Origin: Chitinophagaceae bacterium
GTDB lineage: Bacteria; Bacteroidota; Bacteroidia; Chitinophagales; UBA10324
Assembly: GCA_016704325.1 (NCBI GenBank)
Contig: JADJAG010000001.1
Span: forward strand, 62,001-126,000
DNA length: 64,000 nucleotides
Direction: 5' to 3'
The translations under genes and the position numbers were made by a program. Below the pieces are notes generated by a model, which was given only the letters and a program-made list of their open reading frames with translations, was not told the DNA's origin and ran no database searches. Of this stretch, positions 54,561-63,092 are shown in pieces; the stretch's first letter is position 1, and each line of letters opens with the position of its first letter.

Positions 54561-56051
54561 TTAACGGTGAATTACAATCTTTTCACTCCAAATTTTTCCC
54601 CCAGCTGCACTCACTACACCTAAATAATAACCTGAAGGAATTGATCCCACATTGATAAGTCGATTATTGAAATAATGAAAAAGGCTGATAGCAGCCATTT
54701 TTCTTCCACTATTATCAAATAGTTCAAATAAAACATTCTGATCCGACTTATAAACGATATTTAACCAATCACTGGATGGATTTGGGTATATTTTACACTG
54801 AAGCGAGAAACTTAGAGACGTGGAATTCAAGTATAAGGTATCACACGGAGAATATTGTAAAGGACCAAGATCGTAATTCGGGAAATTAGGAACAACAGTA
54901 TTAGGCGTTGGTAGCTGGAAACTATGCTGTTGAAAATCACACCCAGCACCTAAACTATCCGGTTCATTGATAACATGCAATACTCTTGTACTATGCCATG
55001 AACAGATATATATTTTCCCATCCGGCCCAAGTTGATTAAGAGAAAAGTAAGGTGGCAAATTTGCGGATTGTGGATCTGTCCAGCCATCATATTCGGCAAT
55101 TACATTCATTGATGCAGGTATATCGTTAGCCCACATGTCAAATTGATAAAGGTGTTCAAACTGGGTTACGTAAAGAAATCTGCTGTTAGGCGAAAAGGAA
55201 CAACTGGTGGAAAGCGAGTCAGGCAATAATATTTTTACATCTTCACTGAATTCACCAGTACACCGGTCGAAATTGAAAATATCCAATGTATCGTTGGGAT
55301 TGATGCAGGCAAATTTACTGCCATCGGGACTGAACTGACACATACCGATAATATCAAAGTCAATAAAAGAGCCGATATCCTGTGAATATGGTCCTAGGAT
55401 TGTATCGGGTGTGATCAAAAATTTAAAATATCGATTGGAAAAGTATTTGTGAGAAATCAACCACCAGTCACGCCCGTTTGCGTGTTTACAGGCAGTAAGC
55501 CTTCCCCACACCAGGGTATCTTGCATTAGAAAAACATTCTTGAAATCCGGCGAAATACCACCTAACCCTCCGTCTAAGGTCATATCTATTTTACTACAGC
55601 TTAAATGAATTGGAGCACCTGCTTTTCCATTAAAATTACCCAATTCTCCACTCAAACTTGCTAAATAATATTCGTTAGAATTTGAAGGCCGAGGCAAAAC
55701 TATTGAGCCTTGATACATTCCAAATCCTGATTGACTATATAAGTCAGACCAAAAACCATCATTAAATTTATAACAATTCTGAAGCGAATCATGATTTCTA
55801 TTTGCGATATAGGTTCCATTTGTGTAAAAAAGCAAATTACCTTCTACATCACATATCGATGCATCGGTGAAAAAAAAAGGTAAATCTCGGATTAGACTAA
55901 ATGTGTCTGCAACGCCACTTATAAAACTAATTCCACATTTAGGATAATTATTAAATGACATTATTCCAATCATCCAAGCATTGGTTCTATTTTGAGCATG
56001 AATAAATGTGCAAAAAATTAAAATGAAAGCTAAAAGAGGGAACCTTTTCAT
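54561..56051 (-). CDS. Paralog 1 of the secreted 500-residue family (minus subfamily)
   Basis: The 496-residue protein has a signal peptide (PLLAFILIFCTFIHAQ). The body is a predicted beta-propeller with the family marks ASICDVEGNLLFYTNGTYI, ANRNHDSLQNC, CKHANGRDWWLISHKYF, CQFSPDGSKFACINPND, FDRCTGEFSEDVKI and GPDGKIYICSW. The last 75 residues are a T9SS sorting domain (IYPNPSSDWLNIVY, GYYLGVVSAAGG). T9SS would export it to the surface. The function is unknown. Its closest relatives in the window are the two other minus-strand paralogs. Confidence 0.85.
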   Translation of the reverse strand: MKRFPLLAFILIFCTFIHAQNRTNAWMIGIMSFNNYPKCGISFISGVADTFSLIRDLPFFFTDASICDVEGNLLFYTNGTYIANRNHDSLQNCYKFNDGFWSDLYSQSGFGMYQGSIVLPRPSNSNEYYLASLSGELGNFNGKAGAPIHLSCSKIDMTLDGGLGGISPDFKNVFLMQDTLVWGRLTACKHANGRDWWLISHKYFSNRYFKFLITPDTILGPYSQDIGSFIDFDIIGMCQFSPDGSKFACINPNDTLDIFNFDRCTGEFSEDVKILLPDSLSTSCSFSPNSRFLYVTQFEHLYQFDMWANDIPASMNVIAEYDGWTDPQSANLPPYFSLNQLGPDGKIYICSWHSTRVLHVINEPDSLGAGCDFQQHSFQLPTPNTVVPNFPNYDLGPLQYSPCDTLYLNSTSLSFSLQCKIYPNPSSDWLNIVYKSDQNVLFELFDNSGRKMAAISLFHYFNNRLINVGSIPSGYYLGVVSAAGGKIWSEKIVIHR

Positions 56052-56120
56052 TTAAAAAGATTAATTTTTATTGGAATCAGGAAAGCTGAATTTATCTTGC
56101 ACAAATACATACCCGACCCC

Positions 56121-56623
56121 AAACTCGCACTCCTATGCAGTCTAGCTTTGAGGGTAGCGAACGAGTGCGCGTACAATCGATACCATCACTATGTTTCTGC
56201 ATCAAGGTTTTATGGCCAAGCAGGCGGAATTCAAAATGATCAAGCATTAAATTTGTTTTTCACTACCTGTATAGTACTTGTGCAAATGTGTTAGTGGTAA
56301 TTAACATGGTTGTTACCTGCCACAATCCTGATAGTTATAAATGTAGTCATTTTTTTGCTAAAGCGTTTCCTCATCTGAGATACGTTGGCACTCAATCTAC
56401 ATTATAATCCTGTTGAAGCAGGCTTTGTTTAAAAAGCAAAGAATTATTGTTATCGCCCGGCATTTGATTATGCAGGAGGAAAGGGGTATCTTGATGTGGA
56501 TTTGATTCAATAGAAAGCAAGTTTCACATGTTGAATTTTTTTTCAAGTATTGCGCTTCAGGAAAAAGTGATTAGCGCACTCGTTCACCTCCCTCAGAGCT
56601 TGACTGCAAACGAGCGCGAGTTT
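56121..56623. mobile_element. 503-bp REP-type element with ~50-bp inverted ends, copy 1
   Basis: The left end begins AAACTCGCACTCCTATGCAG and includes GGTAGCGAACGAGTGCGC. The right end is GCGCACTCGTTCACCTCCCT followed by ACTGCAAACGAGCGCGAGTTT. Each end is itself a hairpin (GCGCTCGTT/AACGAGTGCGC). Within it, around 56385-56516, is the C-terminus of a RAYT transposase: HYNPVEAGFV, then PAFDYAGGKGYLDVDLIQ. There is a second copy, also 503 bp, at 60058-60560. Only the last part of the transposase remains. Confidence 0.85.
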
Positions 56624-56625
56624 AG

Positions 56626-56886
56626 GGTTATGCCGGACAGAAAGGATTGTTAAAAATTATTTTGCTTGACAACTTTTAAAAGTAAGCGGACGCTCTTTCG
56701 CTAAACGGGGCATTTTGAATTGAAGCAAATAACCCTTCATTGGTCGTGGAGATAGCCAGCATTGCTTTTCACTACCTTTAAAATTGTTACTTTGAGGATT
56801 GGTAAATGTCGGAGGGAGGTTAGCAAATGAAAAAAAGCGGACGCTTTATGATGGAAAGCACAAGCGGACGCTTGCGCTAAACGGGG
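56626..56886 (+). mobile_element. RAYT-element right end, partial copy
   Basis: The segment starts with the last codons of a RAYT gene (YAGQKGLLKIILLDNF, stop). It then has two direct REP copies: AGCGGACGCTCTTTCGCTAAACGGGG, and AAGCGGACGC...GCACAAGCGGACGCTTGCGC further on. It equals the right part of the element at 62147-63068 and directly precedes paralog 2. It is joined to the 503-bp element on its left. Confidence 0.8.
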
Positions 56887-56923
56887 TAAAATGGAGCAGT
56901 TGATAGTAAAAACTCAATAGTTT

Positions 56924-58420
56924 ATGCGGGTATTGTGTTTTGCTAAATTAATGTTGTTGATCTATACGGCTTGTTTTGCTCAAAATAAAGCAACAATATG
57001 GGTAGGAGGATTTCACGGCGGAATTGATTTTAATGAGAGTATTGCAGTTGCATTTTTCAGACCAGATGATAATTCGTTTTGGATTTGGAGGACATCATCC
57101 AGCATATGCGATTCCATTGGAAATCTTTTATTTTATACCAATGGTTTTCGCGTCTTCAATAGGAATTTCGAGATCATGCAAAATGGAGATAGCCTGGATA
57201 TTGGAGACTATTTGTTGTGGGGGCTTGACTTATCACCCACACCCGATGGAGCCGTTATTATTCCTGTACCCAATAATGCATCAAAATATTATGTTTTTTA
57301 TATGAATTTGAATTTTATTCAATCGTCAGCCGGATTATCACTATTACCAACTCACTTAATCTACAGTAAAATTGACATGTATTTGGAAGGTGGAGTAGGG
57401 GGTATTGAAAGTGAAGAAAAAAATATTCCAATACTAAATGATACCCTCGCACAGTTTGGAGTAAAAGCAGTTAAACATGGCAATGGTAGGGATTGGTGGC
57501 TAATATGTCATGAATATGGCACAAATGGCTACTATACATTTCTAGTAGATTCTTCTGGAATCTACGGGCCCTATAAGCAGGAGATTGGGATAGTTTATAA
57601 AGTAGTCAATGCGCAAATCAGTAGCATTATGAAATTCAGCAGCGATGGAAAGTTATTTGTTCATCAGTCAAGAGATTCAAATATTGTCGAGCTGTTTGAT
57701 TTTGACAGATGTTCTGGACAACTAAGTAATTATCGGACATTTCAAATCAATGAAGCATCTGTTCCTGTCAGAGGAGTGTCCCTATCATCTTCTGACAGGT
57801 ACTTATATGTAAGTTCAGATTTTAAGGAAATACTTCAGTTCGATTTACAAGCTACTGATATTTATCAAAGCAGGATTGTTGTCGGTGTAGACGATGGAGT
57901 AGCTGATCCTTTCCCGGCTCACTATTATCTTCATCAATTAGCCCCTGATGGGAAAATTTATGTAGTAAGTTATGATGGAGCTTATTCTCTCCATGTAATT
58001 AACAATCCTGATTCTGCTGGGCTTGCATGCAATTTTGTTCAAAGAGGATTTCCGCTCGTAAACGGATCACAATGGGTAGCATCTGCACCCAATGTTGTTA
58101 ATTATTCATTAGGGCCGCTGGAAGGTAGTGAATGCGATACTTTAGTTTCTGCAATTGAGTCAACTCAATCCGTTTTCACTTACGGTCTCTATCCAAACCC
58201 ATGCTTCAACTCAGCACAATTAAGTATCAGTGGTGCAACAGAAAAAGCAGAAATATTTCTATACAACACCTTTGGGCAATTGCTGTATAAAACAACAGCA
58301 TTTCCCAGTAACAATTTTATTCACACTCAATTGCCGGTGCGAGATATTGTAGCAGGAATTTATCTTGTAAAGGTGAGTATGGGTGAAAAAGAAATCGCGC
58401 AGAAATTAGTGAAGAGGTAG
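56924..58420 (+). CDS. Paralog 2 of the secreted 500-residue family (plus subfamily)
   Basis: The 498-residue protein has a signal peptide (LMLLIYTACFAQ). It shares the family marks: SSICDSIGNLLFYTNGFRVF, LSPTPDGAVIIP, VKHGNGRDWWLICHEYG, DFDRCSGQLSNYR and APDGKIYVVSYDG. It ends in a T9SS sorting domain (LYPNPCFNSAQLSI, GIYLVKVSMGEKE). It is more like paralog 5 than the minus-strand members, with HQSRDSNIVELFDFDRCSG shared almost word for word. The RAYT-element end at 56626-56886 lies in its promoter position. Confidence 0.87.
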   Translation: MRVLCFAKLMLLIYTACFAQNKATIWVGGFHGGIDFNESIAVAFFRPDDNSFWIWRTSSSICDSIGNLLFYTNGFRVFNRNFEIMQNGDSLDIGDYLLWGLDLSPTPDGAVIIPVPNNASKYYVFYMNLNFIQSSAGLSLLPTHLIYSKIDMYLEGGVGGIESEEKNIPILNDTLAQFGVKAVKHGNGRDWWLICHEYGTNGYYTFLVDSSGIYGPYKQEIGIVYKVVNAQISSIMKFSSDGKLFVHQSRDSNIVELFDFDRCSGQLSNYRTFQINEASVPVRGVSLSSSDRYLYVSSDFKEILQFDLQATDIYQSRIVVGVDDGVADPFPAHYYLHQLAPDGKIYVVSYDGAYSLHVINNPDSAGLACNFVQRGFPLVNGSQWVASAPNVVNYSLGPLEGSECDTLVSAIESTQSVFTYGLYPNPCFNSAQLSISGATEKAEIFLYNTFGQLLYKTTAFPSNNFIHTQLPVRDIVAGIYLVKVSMGEKEIAQKLVKR

Positions 58421-58501
58421 CCAGATGTTTTTCATGTATAACGCCTTTAATTCGGCATTCCCCTTCGGGTCGGGGACGAAATGCCCAGGCCGTGCGCAGC
58501 C

Positions 58502-60004
58502 TCACCTCTGCAACACAAGTTTTTCCGTAGCGATGATCTCATCCCCCTGCATAAGCGTTACCTGGTACATTCCTTCAGGCAAATGATTGGTATAGATGAT
58601 CCGGCTGGTGAAGTAGGGATAAAGCATCTGCAGAAGCACTGCCTTACCGTACATATCTGTAATAGTTAGCAGTGCTTTCTCCTCCAAGTTGTAATTTATT
58701 TCTACCCGATCCGTGGCCGGATTTGGAGCCAACGAAAGGCCTTTGTTTTCATTAGATGCATGCTCCATCCCTGAAAAAAGCGTATCGCAAGGTGAGCCTT
58801 CTAATTTGCCAAGTTGATAGTTTGGAAAGTTTGGAGTAGTCGTATTATGTTCCCCCAAAGCAAATGAATGCTGGGAAAAGCTACAGGCCAGCCCTAGGCT
58901 GTCTGGGTTGTCAATAACGTGAAGATACTCAGTTGAGTTATATGTAGAAATATAGATTTTACCATCCGGCGCCCTTTGCGGCAAGAAAAACCAGGTTGCT
59001 GTAGGAAGGTAAGTGGTATCCCATGTGGCAATCTCAATTACCGATTGCTGAATGTCGGAAGACCAAAGATTGTACTGATACAGATGTTCAAAGGTATTAA
59101 TGTAAAGAAATTGTCCGCTCGATGAAAATTCGCTACCTAATGTATAGGGTACTATTGATAGACTATCTGGAACTTCCAACCTTTGATGATTGGACAATTC
59201 TCCTGAGCAACGATCAAAATCAAACAAGTCGAAAGTTAAGTCATAATTCATGTAGCAATACCTGCTTCCATCGGGTGAAAATTTGGCCATACCCACAATA
59301 TCGTTAGAAGTCTGAACCGGTCCAACGGCTTGGCTTGAAACCACCACAGTATCAGGCTGTACAAGCACGGTGTAAAATACATCGGAGTAGAACTTATGTT
59401 GAACCACCCACCAATCCCTGCCATTTGCATGCTTAACTGCAGTTATCCTGCCTTGGGTAACGGTATCTTCCACAATTGGGATATTCTTCTTGTTTACAGG
59501 AATGCCACCCAATCCTCCGTCGAGCGTCATATCCACTTCACTCATACCTAAATGCAGGGGTTGAAGCTGGTTCTCACCATATGCCTCGAACTCTTCCCCA
59601 CTGACATGAAAGATCAGGTACTTTTCAGGATAATCAGGCCGAGTTAAAATGATGGCACCTTGCGAAAATCCTAAGCCGGGATACCAGTAATAATCAGAAG
59701 CATAGCCGGGATTGAAGTTTCCAGAATTCCATAAGGTATCATGATCTCTATTTGCCACATAAATTCCATTGGTGTAAAACAATATATTGCCGCTCGTATC
59801 GCAAATGGATGCATTCGTAATGATGAACCCCAACTTCCGATAGTCAATGAAGGTATCTGCTGGCAGTACATTGAAATCAATACCACACTTATCATCAATA
59901 TTGATACTATTGATGGATAAAAGCCAGATCGCATCCTGATTTTGCGCTAAAGTTTTAATGGCAAAACAGATACTGAGTAGACAGATCAATACACTATTTT
60001 TCAT
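58502..60004 (-). CDS. Paralog 3 of the secreted 500-residue family (minus subfamily)
   Basis: The 500-residue protein has a signal peptide (SVLICLLSICFAIKTLAQ). Family marks are NASICDTSGNILFYTNGIYV, MTLDGGLGGIPVNKKN, KHANGRDWWVVQHKFYS, FSPDGSRYCYMNYD, FDFDRCSGELSNHQR and APDGKIYISTYNS. It ends in a T9SS sorting domain (LAPNPATDRVEINYN, GMYQVTLMQGDE). It converges on paralog 2, with the stops 80 bp apart. The short intervening segment has an inverted CATTTCGTCCCC-type sequence. Confidence 0.87.
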   Translation of the reverse strand: MKNSVLICLLSICFAIKTLAQNQDAIWLLSINSINIDDKCGIDFNVLPADTFIDYRKLGFIITNASICDTSGNILFYTNGIYVANRDHDTLWNSGNFNPGYASDYYWYPGLGFSQGAIILTRPDYPEKYLIFHVSGEEFEAYGENQLQPLHLGMSEVDMTLDGGLGGIPVNKKNIPIVEDTVTQGRITAVKHANGRDWWVVQHKFYSDVFYTVLVQPDTVVVSSQAVGPVQTSNDIVGMAKFSPDGSRYCYMNYDLTFDLFDFDRCSGELSNHQRLEVPDSLSIVPYTLGSEFSSSGQFLYINTFEHLYQYNLWSSDIQQSVIEIATWDTTYLPTATWFFLPQRAPDGKIYISTYNSTEYLHVIDNPDSLGLACSFSQHSFALGEHNTTTPNFPNYQLGKLEGSPCDTLFSGMEHASNENKGLSLAPNPATDRVEINYNLEEKALLTITDMYGKAVLLQMLYPYFTSRIIYTNHLPEGMYQVTLMQGDEIIATEKLVLQR

Positions 60005-60057
60005 GGCTAATCCGTGATCTTGACAAACTTCTCTGCAAAAACAATCTGCCTATTCCC

Positions 60058-60560
60058 AAACTCGCGCTCGTTTGCAGTCAAGCTTTGAGGGCAGCGAACG
60101 AGTGCGCATACAATCGATACCATCACTATGTTTCCGCATCAAGGTTTTATGGCGAAGCAGGCGGAATTCAAAGTGATCAAGCATTAAATTTGTTTTTCAC
60201 TACCTGTATAGTACTTGTGCAAATGTGTTAGTGGTAATTAACATGGTTGTTACCTGCCACAATCCTGATAGTGATAAATGTAGTCATTTTTTTGTTAAAG
60301 CTGTTCCTCTTCTGAGATACGCTGGGCACCCAATCTACACTATAATCCTGTTAAGGCAGGCTTTGTTTGGAAAGCGGAGGATTATTGTAATAGCCCGGCA
60401 TTTGATTATGCAGGAGGAAAGGGGTATCTTGATGTGGATTTGATTCAATAGAAAACAAGTTTCTCATGTTGAACATTTTTTCAAGTATTGCGCTGCAGGA
60501 AAAGTAATTAGCGCACTCGTTCGCCTCCCTCAGAGCTTGACTGCAAACGAGCGCGAGTTT
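60058..60560. mobile_element. 503-bp REP-type element with ~50-bp inverted ends, copy 2
   Basis: The element is bounded by AAACTCGCGCTCGTTTGCAG...GGCAGCGAACGAGTGCGC on the left and GCGCACTCGTTCGCCTCCCT...ACGAGCGCGAGTTT on the right. The two ends are inverted repeats of about 50 bp. A RAYT C-terminal remnant, LHYNPVKAGFVWKAEDYC...GYLDVDLIQ, runs to a TAG at about 60450. The body is very similar to the copy at 56121-56623. Confidence 0.87.
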
Positions 60561-60585
60561 AGGTTACTTTATCATTACATTTTCT

Positions 60586-62084
60586 TCATTGCACCACCAT
60601 CGTCTTGCTGATCAGGTTGCCACCACTTTTCAACCTTACCAAATACATTCCGGGAGCAAGGTTTACATCAGCATTTAATATGCTGCTCCACATTGGTCGC
60701 TTAAACACGGCTTCTATTCTTCCCTGCATGTTAATGATTTCGATAATTCCTTCCTTGTTTTGAGGTAGATGGTAGTGAAGGGTGAATTTACCTTTGTTCG
60801 GGTTTGGAAGAATATCAACCTTGATTTTGCTAACCTGATGCTGGGAAAAATCAGATGAAACAGAAATTGTGTCACACAGACTGCCCTCAAGAGGACCCAA
60901 ATTGTAATTGGGAAAATTGGGTACACAATGGTTGGTAGATGCTATTGGAAATAGTAGGCCTTCAATTTCAAAGTTGCACAACGATCCTAAGCTGTCAGGT
61001 TTGTTTATAACAGATAGAAATGGTTGTTGGCCATTGCTGTTGAATGTGGAGATGTAAATTTTCCCATCAGGAGCAAGTTGCTGCAAAAACTTGTCTTCAA
61101 AATTATCGGTACTATCAATCAAAATCTTTGAATCTTGAATATCCATTGACCATGTATCAAATTGCCAAAGTCGCCGATACGAGTTCACATACAAGAAACG
61201 GCTGTTGGGTGAAAACTGACAACCGAGTGCAGCAGATAAGGTGTTTGAACTATCTCGCACTGAGAGCATAATTGGAGTACTGAACTCCCTGAGCATCTAT
61301 CAAATTGCAGAAGATCAATGGTATCATTTGTGTTTAAATGCGCATACTTTGAACCATCTGGAGAAAACACAGCCATACCATTCGCATCAAAAGTTTTAAA
61401 TTGATTGCCGATATGTTGAATTTCTATTGAAAATGAATCACCCTGAAAATAGATCTTATAATATTTATCTGAATAAAATTTGTGTGTAATTATCCACCAA
61501 TCCCGTCCATTTGCGTGTTTGCAAGCGGTAATCCTTCCCCACATGATGCTATCTTCTACAACATGAATATTTTTTTCTATTTAAGGGAATTCCTCCCAGA
61601 CCGCCATCCAAATTCATATCCACTTCGCTATAATTTAGACTCAAGGGCATGAAAGTTTTTCCATAAAAATTTCCATACTCACCACTCACTGAAAATACTC
61701 CATACTTTGATAATGAGCCTGGCACATCCAGGATTAAAGCTCCTTGGGGTATTCCTAAACCATCGTCATAAAAATCTGTCCAATATCCAGGATTGAAATT
61801 ATGACAATTCAAAAGAGAATCATGATTTCGGTTGGAAATATACACACCATTACTGTAGAATAAAAGCTTTCCGGACGTATCACATATACTTGCGTTAGTA
61901 TTGAAAAGGACATTTTTCTAACTAACGTATCAGCATCAGCTATTCCTGAGCTAAAATCGATATAGTAATTTGTTTGGGCGATGTTTGAGGGATTGGTGCC
62001 CAACTGCCATAAATTATCCCAGTTTTGACCTTTTAGATCAGTGACAAATATTAAACAAGCAATTATCAATAGATTTTTTCGCAT
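60586..62084 (-). pseudogene. Paralog 4 of the secreted family, three frameshifts
   Basis: The signal peptide is LLIIACLIFVTDLKGQ. The frame breaks at three homopolymers. The A-run near 61914 needs one more A, the A-run near 61575 needs one fewer, and the GGG near 61290 needs one more G. Corrected, the frame covers about 500 residues. It has ASICDTSGKLLFYSNGVYIS, MNLDGGLGGIPLNRK, CKHANGRDWWIITHKFYS, FSPDGSKYAHL and FDRCSGEFSTP, and a T9SS tail, ILPNPNKGKFTLHYH...GMYLVRLKSGG. It belongs with paralogs 1 and 3. It is a pseudogene or a sequencing artefact. Confidence 0.8.
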
Positions 62085-62146
62085 CTATATTAAAAATTAA
62101 TCGCTACTTGACAATAACTAACTTCTTTGCATTTAAATATTGCTTT

Positions 62147-63068
62147 CCCCGTTTGGCTTAAGCGTCCGCTTGTGCCTTACATTTAAAAGCGTCCGCTTTT
62201 TTAACTTTTTTTCCAATCTTCATCAGATAATTAGGTTAAAGCTATTCAAATAATTTTACCTTTAAAATATATTTTAACCACTATTATATGAGTAGAAAGT
62301 ATAAATTTCGTGACAACAGCAAATTGTACTTTGTCAGCTTTGCCGTCATTAACTGGATTGATGTCTTTATAAGAAATGAATACAAACAGGTGCTCCTTGA
62401 CAGCCTTGATTATTGTCCCGGCTAAGCCGGGATGACAAGCCATGTACATTTGATAATAGGCAGCCGTGGAAATCCGATGCACAATATTATCCGCGATATG
62501 AAGAGTCATACTTCAACACAATGGAGGCAACTATTGGCGGTCATTCACAGGAAAGCAGGAAGGAGTGCCTGTCCCGATTTCTCATGAGATGTTATGGATG
62601 ATGGGCAGAGGCGGGAAGAAGAATTCTAATAACAGGGACATTCAATTCTTGCAGCAAAACAATGAGCCTATTGAGCTGAACAAAAATGGTTTGTTGAACA
62701 ATACCTTGCACTACACACACTACAATCCTGTTGAGGCAGGATTTGTCCCATAAGGGATCCCTATGGGATGAACCAACCGGAGGATTGGATTTACAGCAGT
62801 GCAAGGGATTATGACGGAGAGAAAGGATGGTTAAAAATTATTTTGCTTGACAACTTTAGAAACTAAGCGGACGCTCTTTCGCTAAACGGGGCATTTTAAA
62901 TTGAAGCAAATACCCCTTCATTGGTCGGGGAGATAGCCAGCATTGCTTTTCACTACCTTTAAAATTGTTACTTTGAGGAATGGTAAATGCTGGAGGGAGG
63001 TTAGCAAATGAAAAAAAAGCGGACGCTTTATAATGGAAAGCACAAGCGGACGCTTGCGCTAAACGGGG
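62147..63068. mobile_element. RAYT element (922 bp) with inverted REP pairs at both ends
   Basis: The left end has CCCCGTTTGGCTTAAGCGTC and AAAAGCGTCCGCTTTTTT. The right end has AAAAAAGCGGACGCTTT and AAGCGGACGCTTGCGCTAAACGGGG, the inverse of the left. A decayed transposase gene lies inside (62288-62866). A typical transposable unit made of a transposase plus REP pairs has this form. The right 240 bp recur at 56626-56886. Confidence 0.85.
62288..62866 (+). pseudogene. REP-associated tyrosine transposase (RAYT), decayed
   Basis: An N-terminal stretch, MSRKYKFRDNSKLYFVSFAV...LLDSLDYCPG, ends at an in-frame TAA inside the palindrome CCCGGCTAAGCCGGG. The same frame resumes with MTSHVHLIIGSRGNPMHN, which has the HUH motif (HVH) of Y1 transposases. 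It stops again, and two further frame changes lead to HYTHYNPVEAGFV and then DWIYSSARDYDGEKGWLKII. All parts match IS200-like RAYTs in order. The gene cannot make an active protein. Confidence 0.85.
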
Positions 63069-63092
63069 TCCATTGTGAAATTACAGTAGTAT

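Noticed and set aside
56097..56294. 65-residue frame inside the 503-bp element
   Set aside because: It starts in the inverted end itself, and the second copy has a diverged version; it looks like non-coding element sequence.
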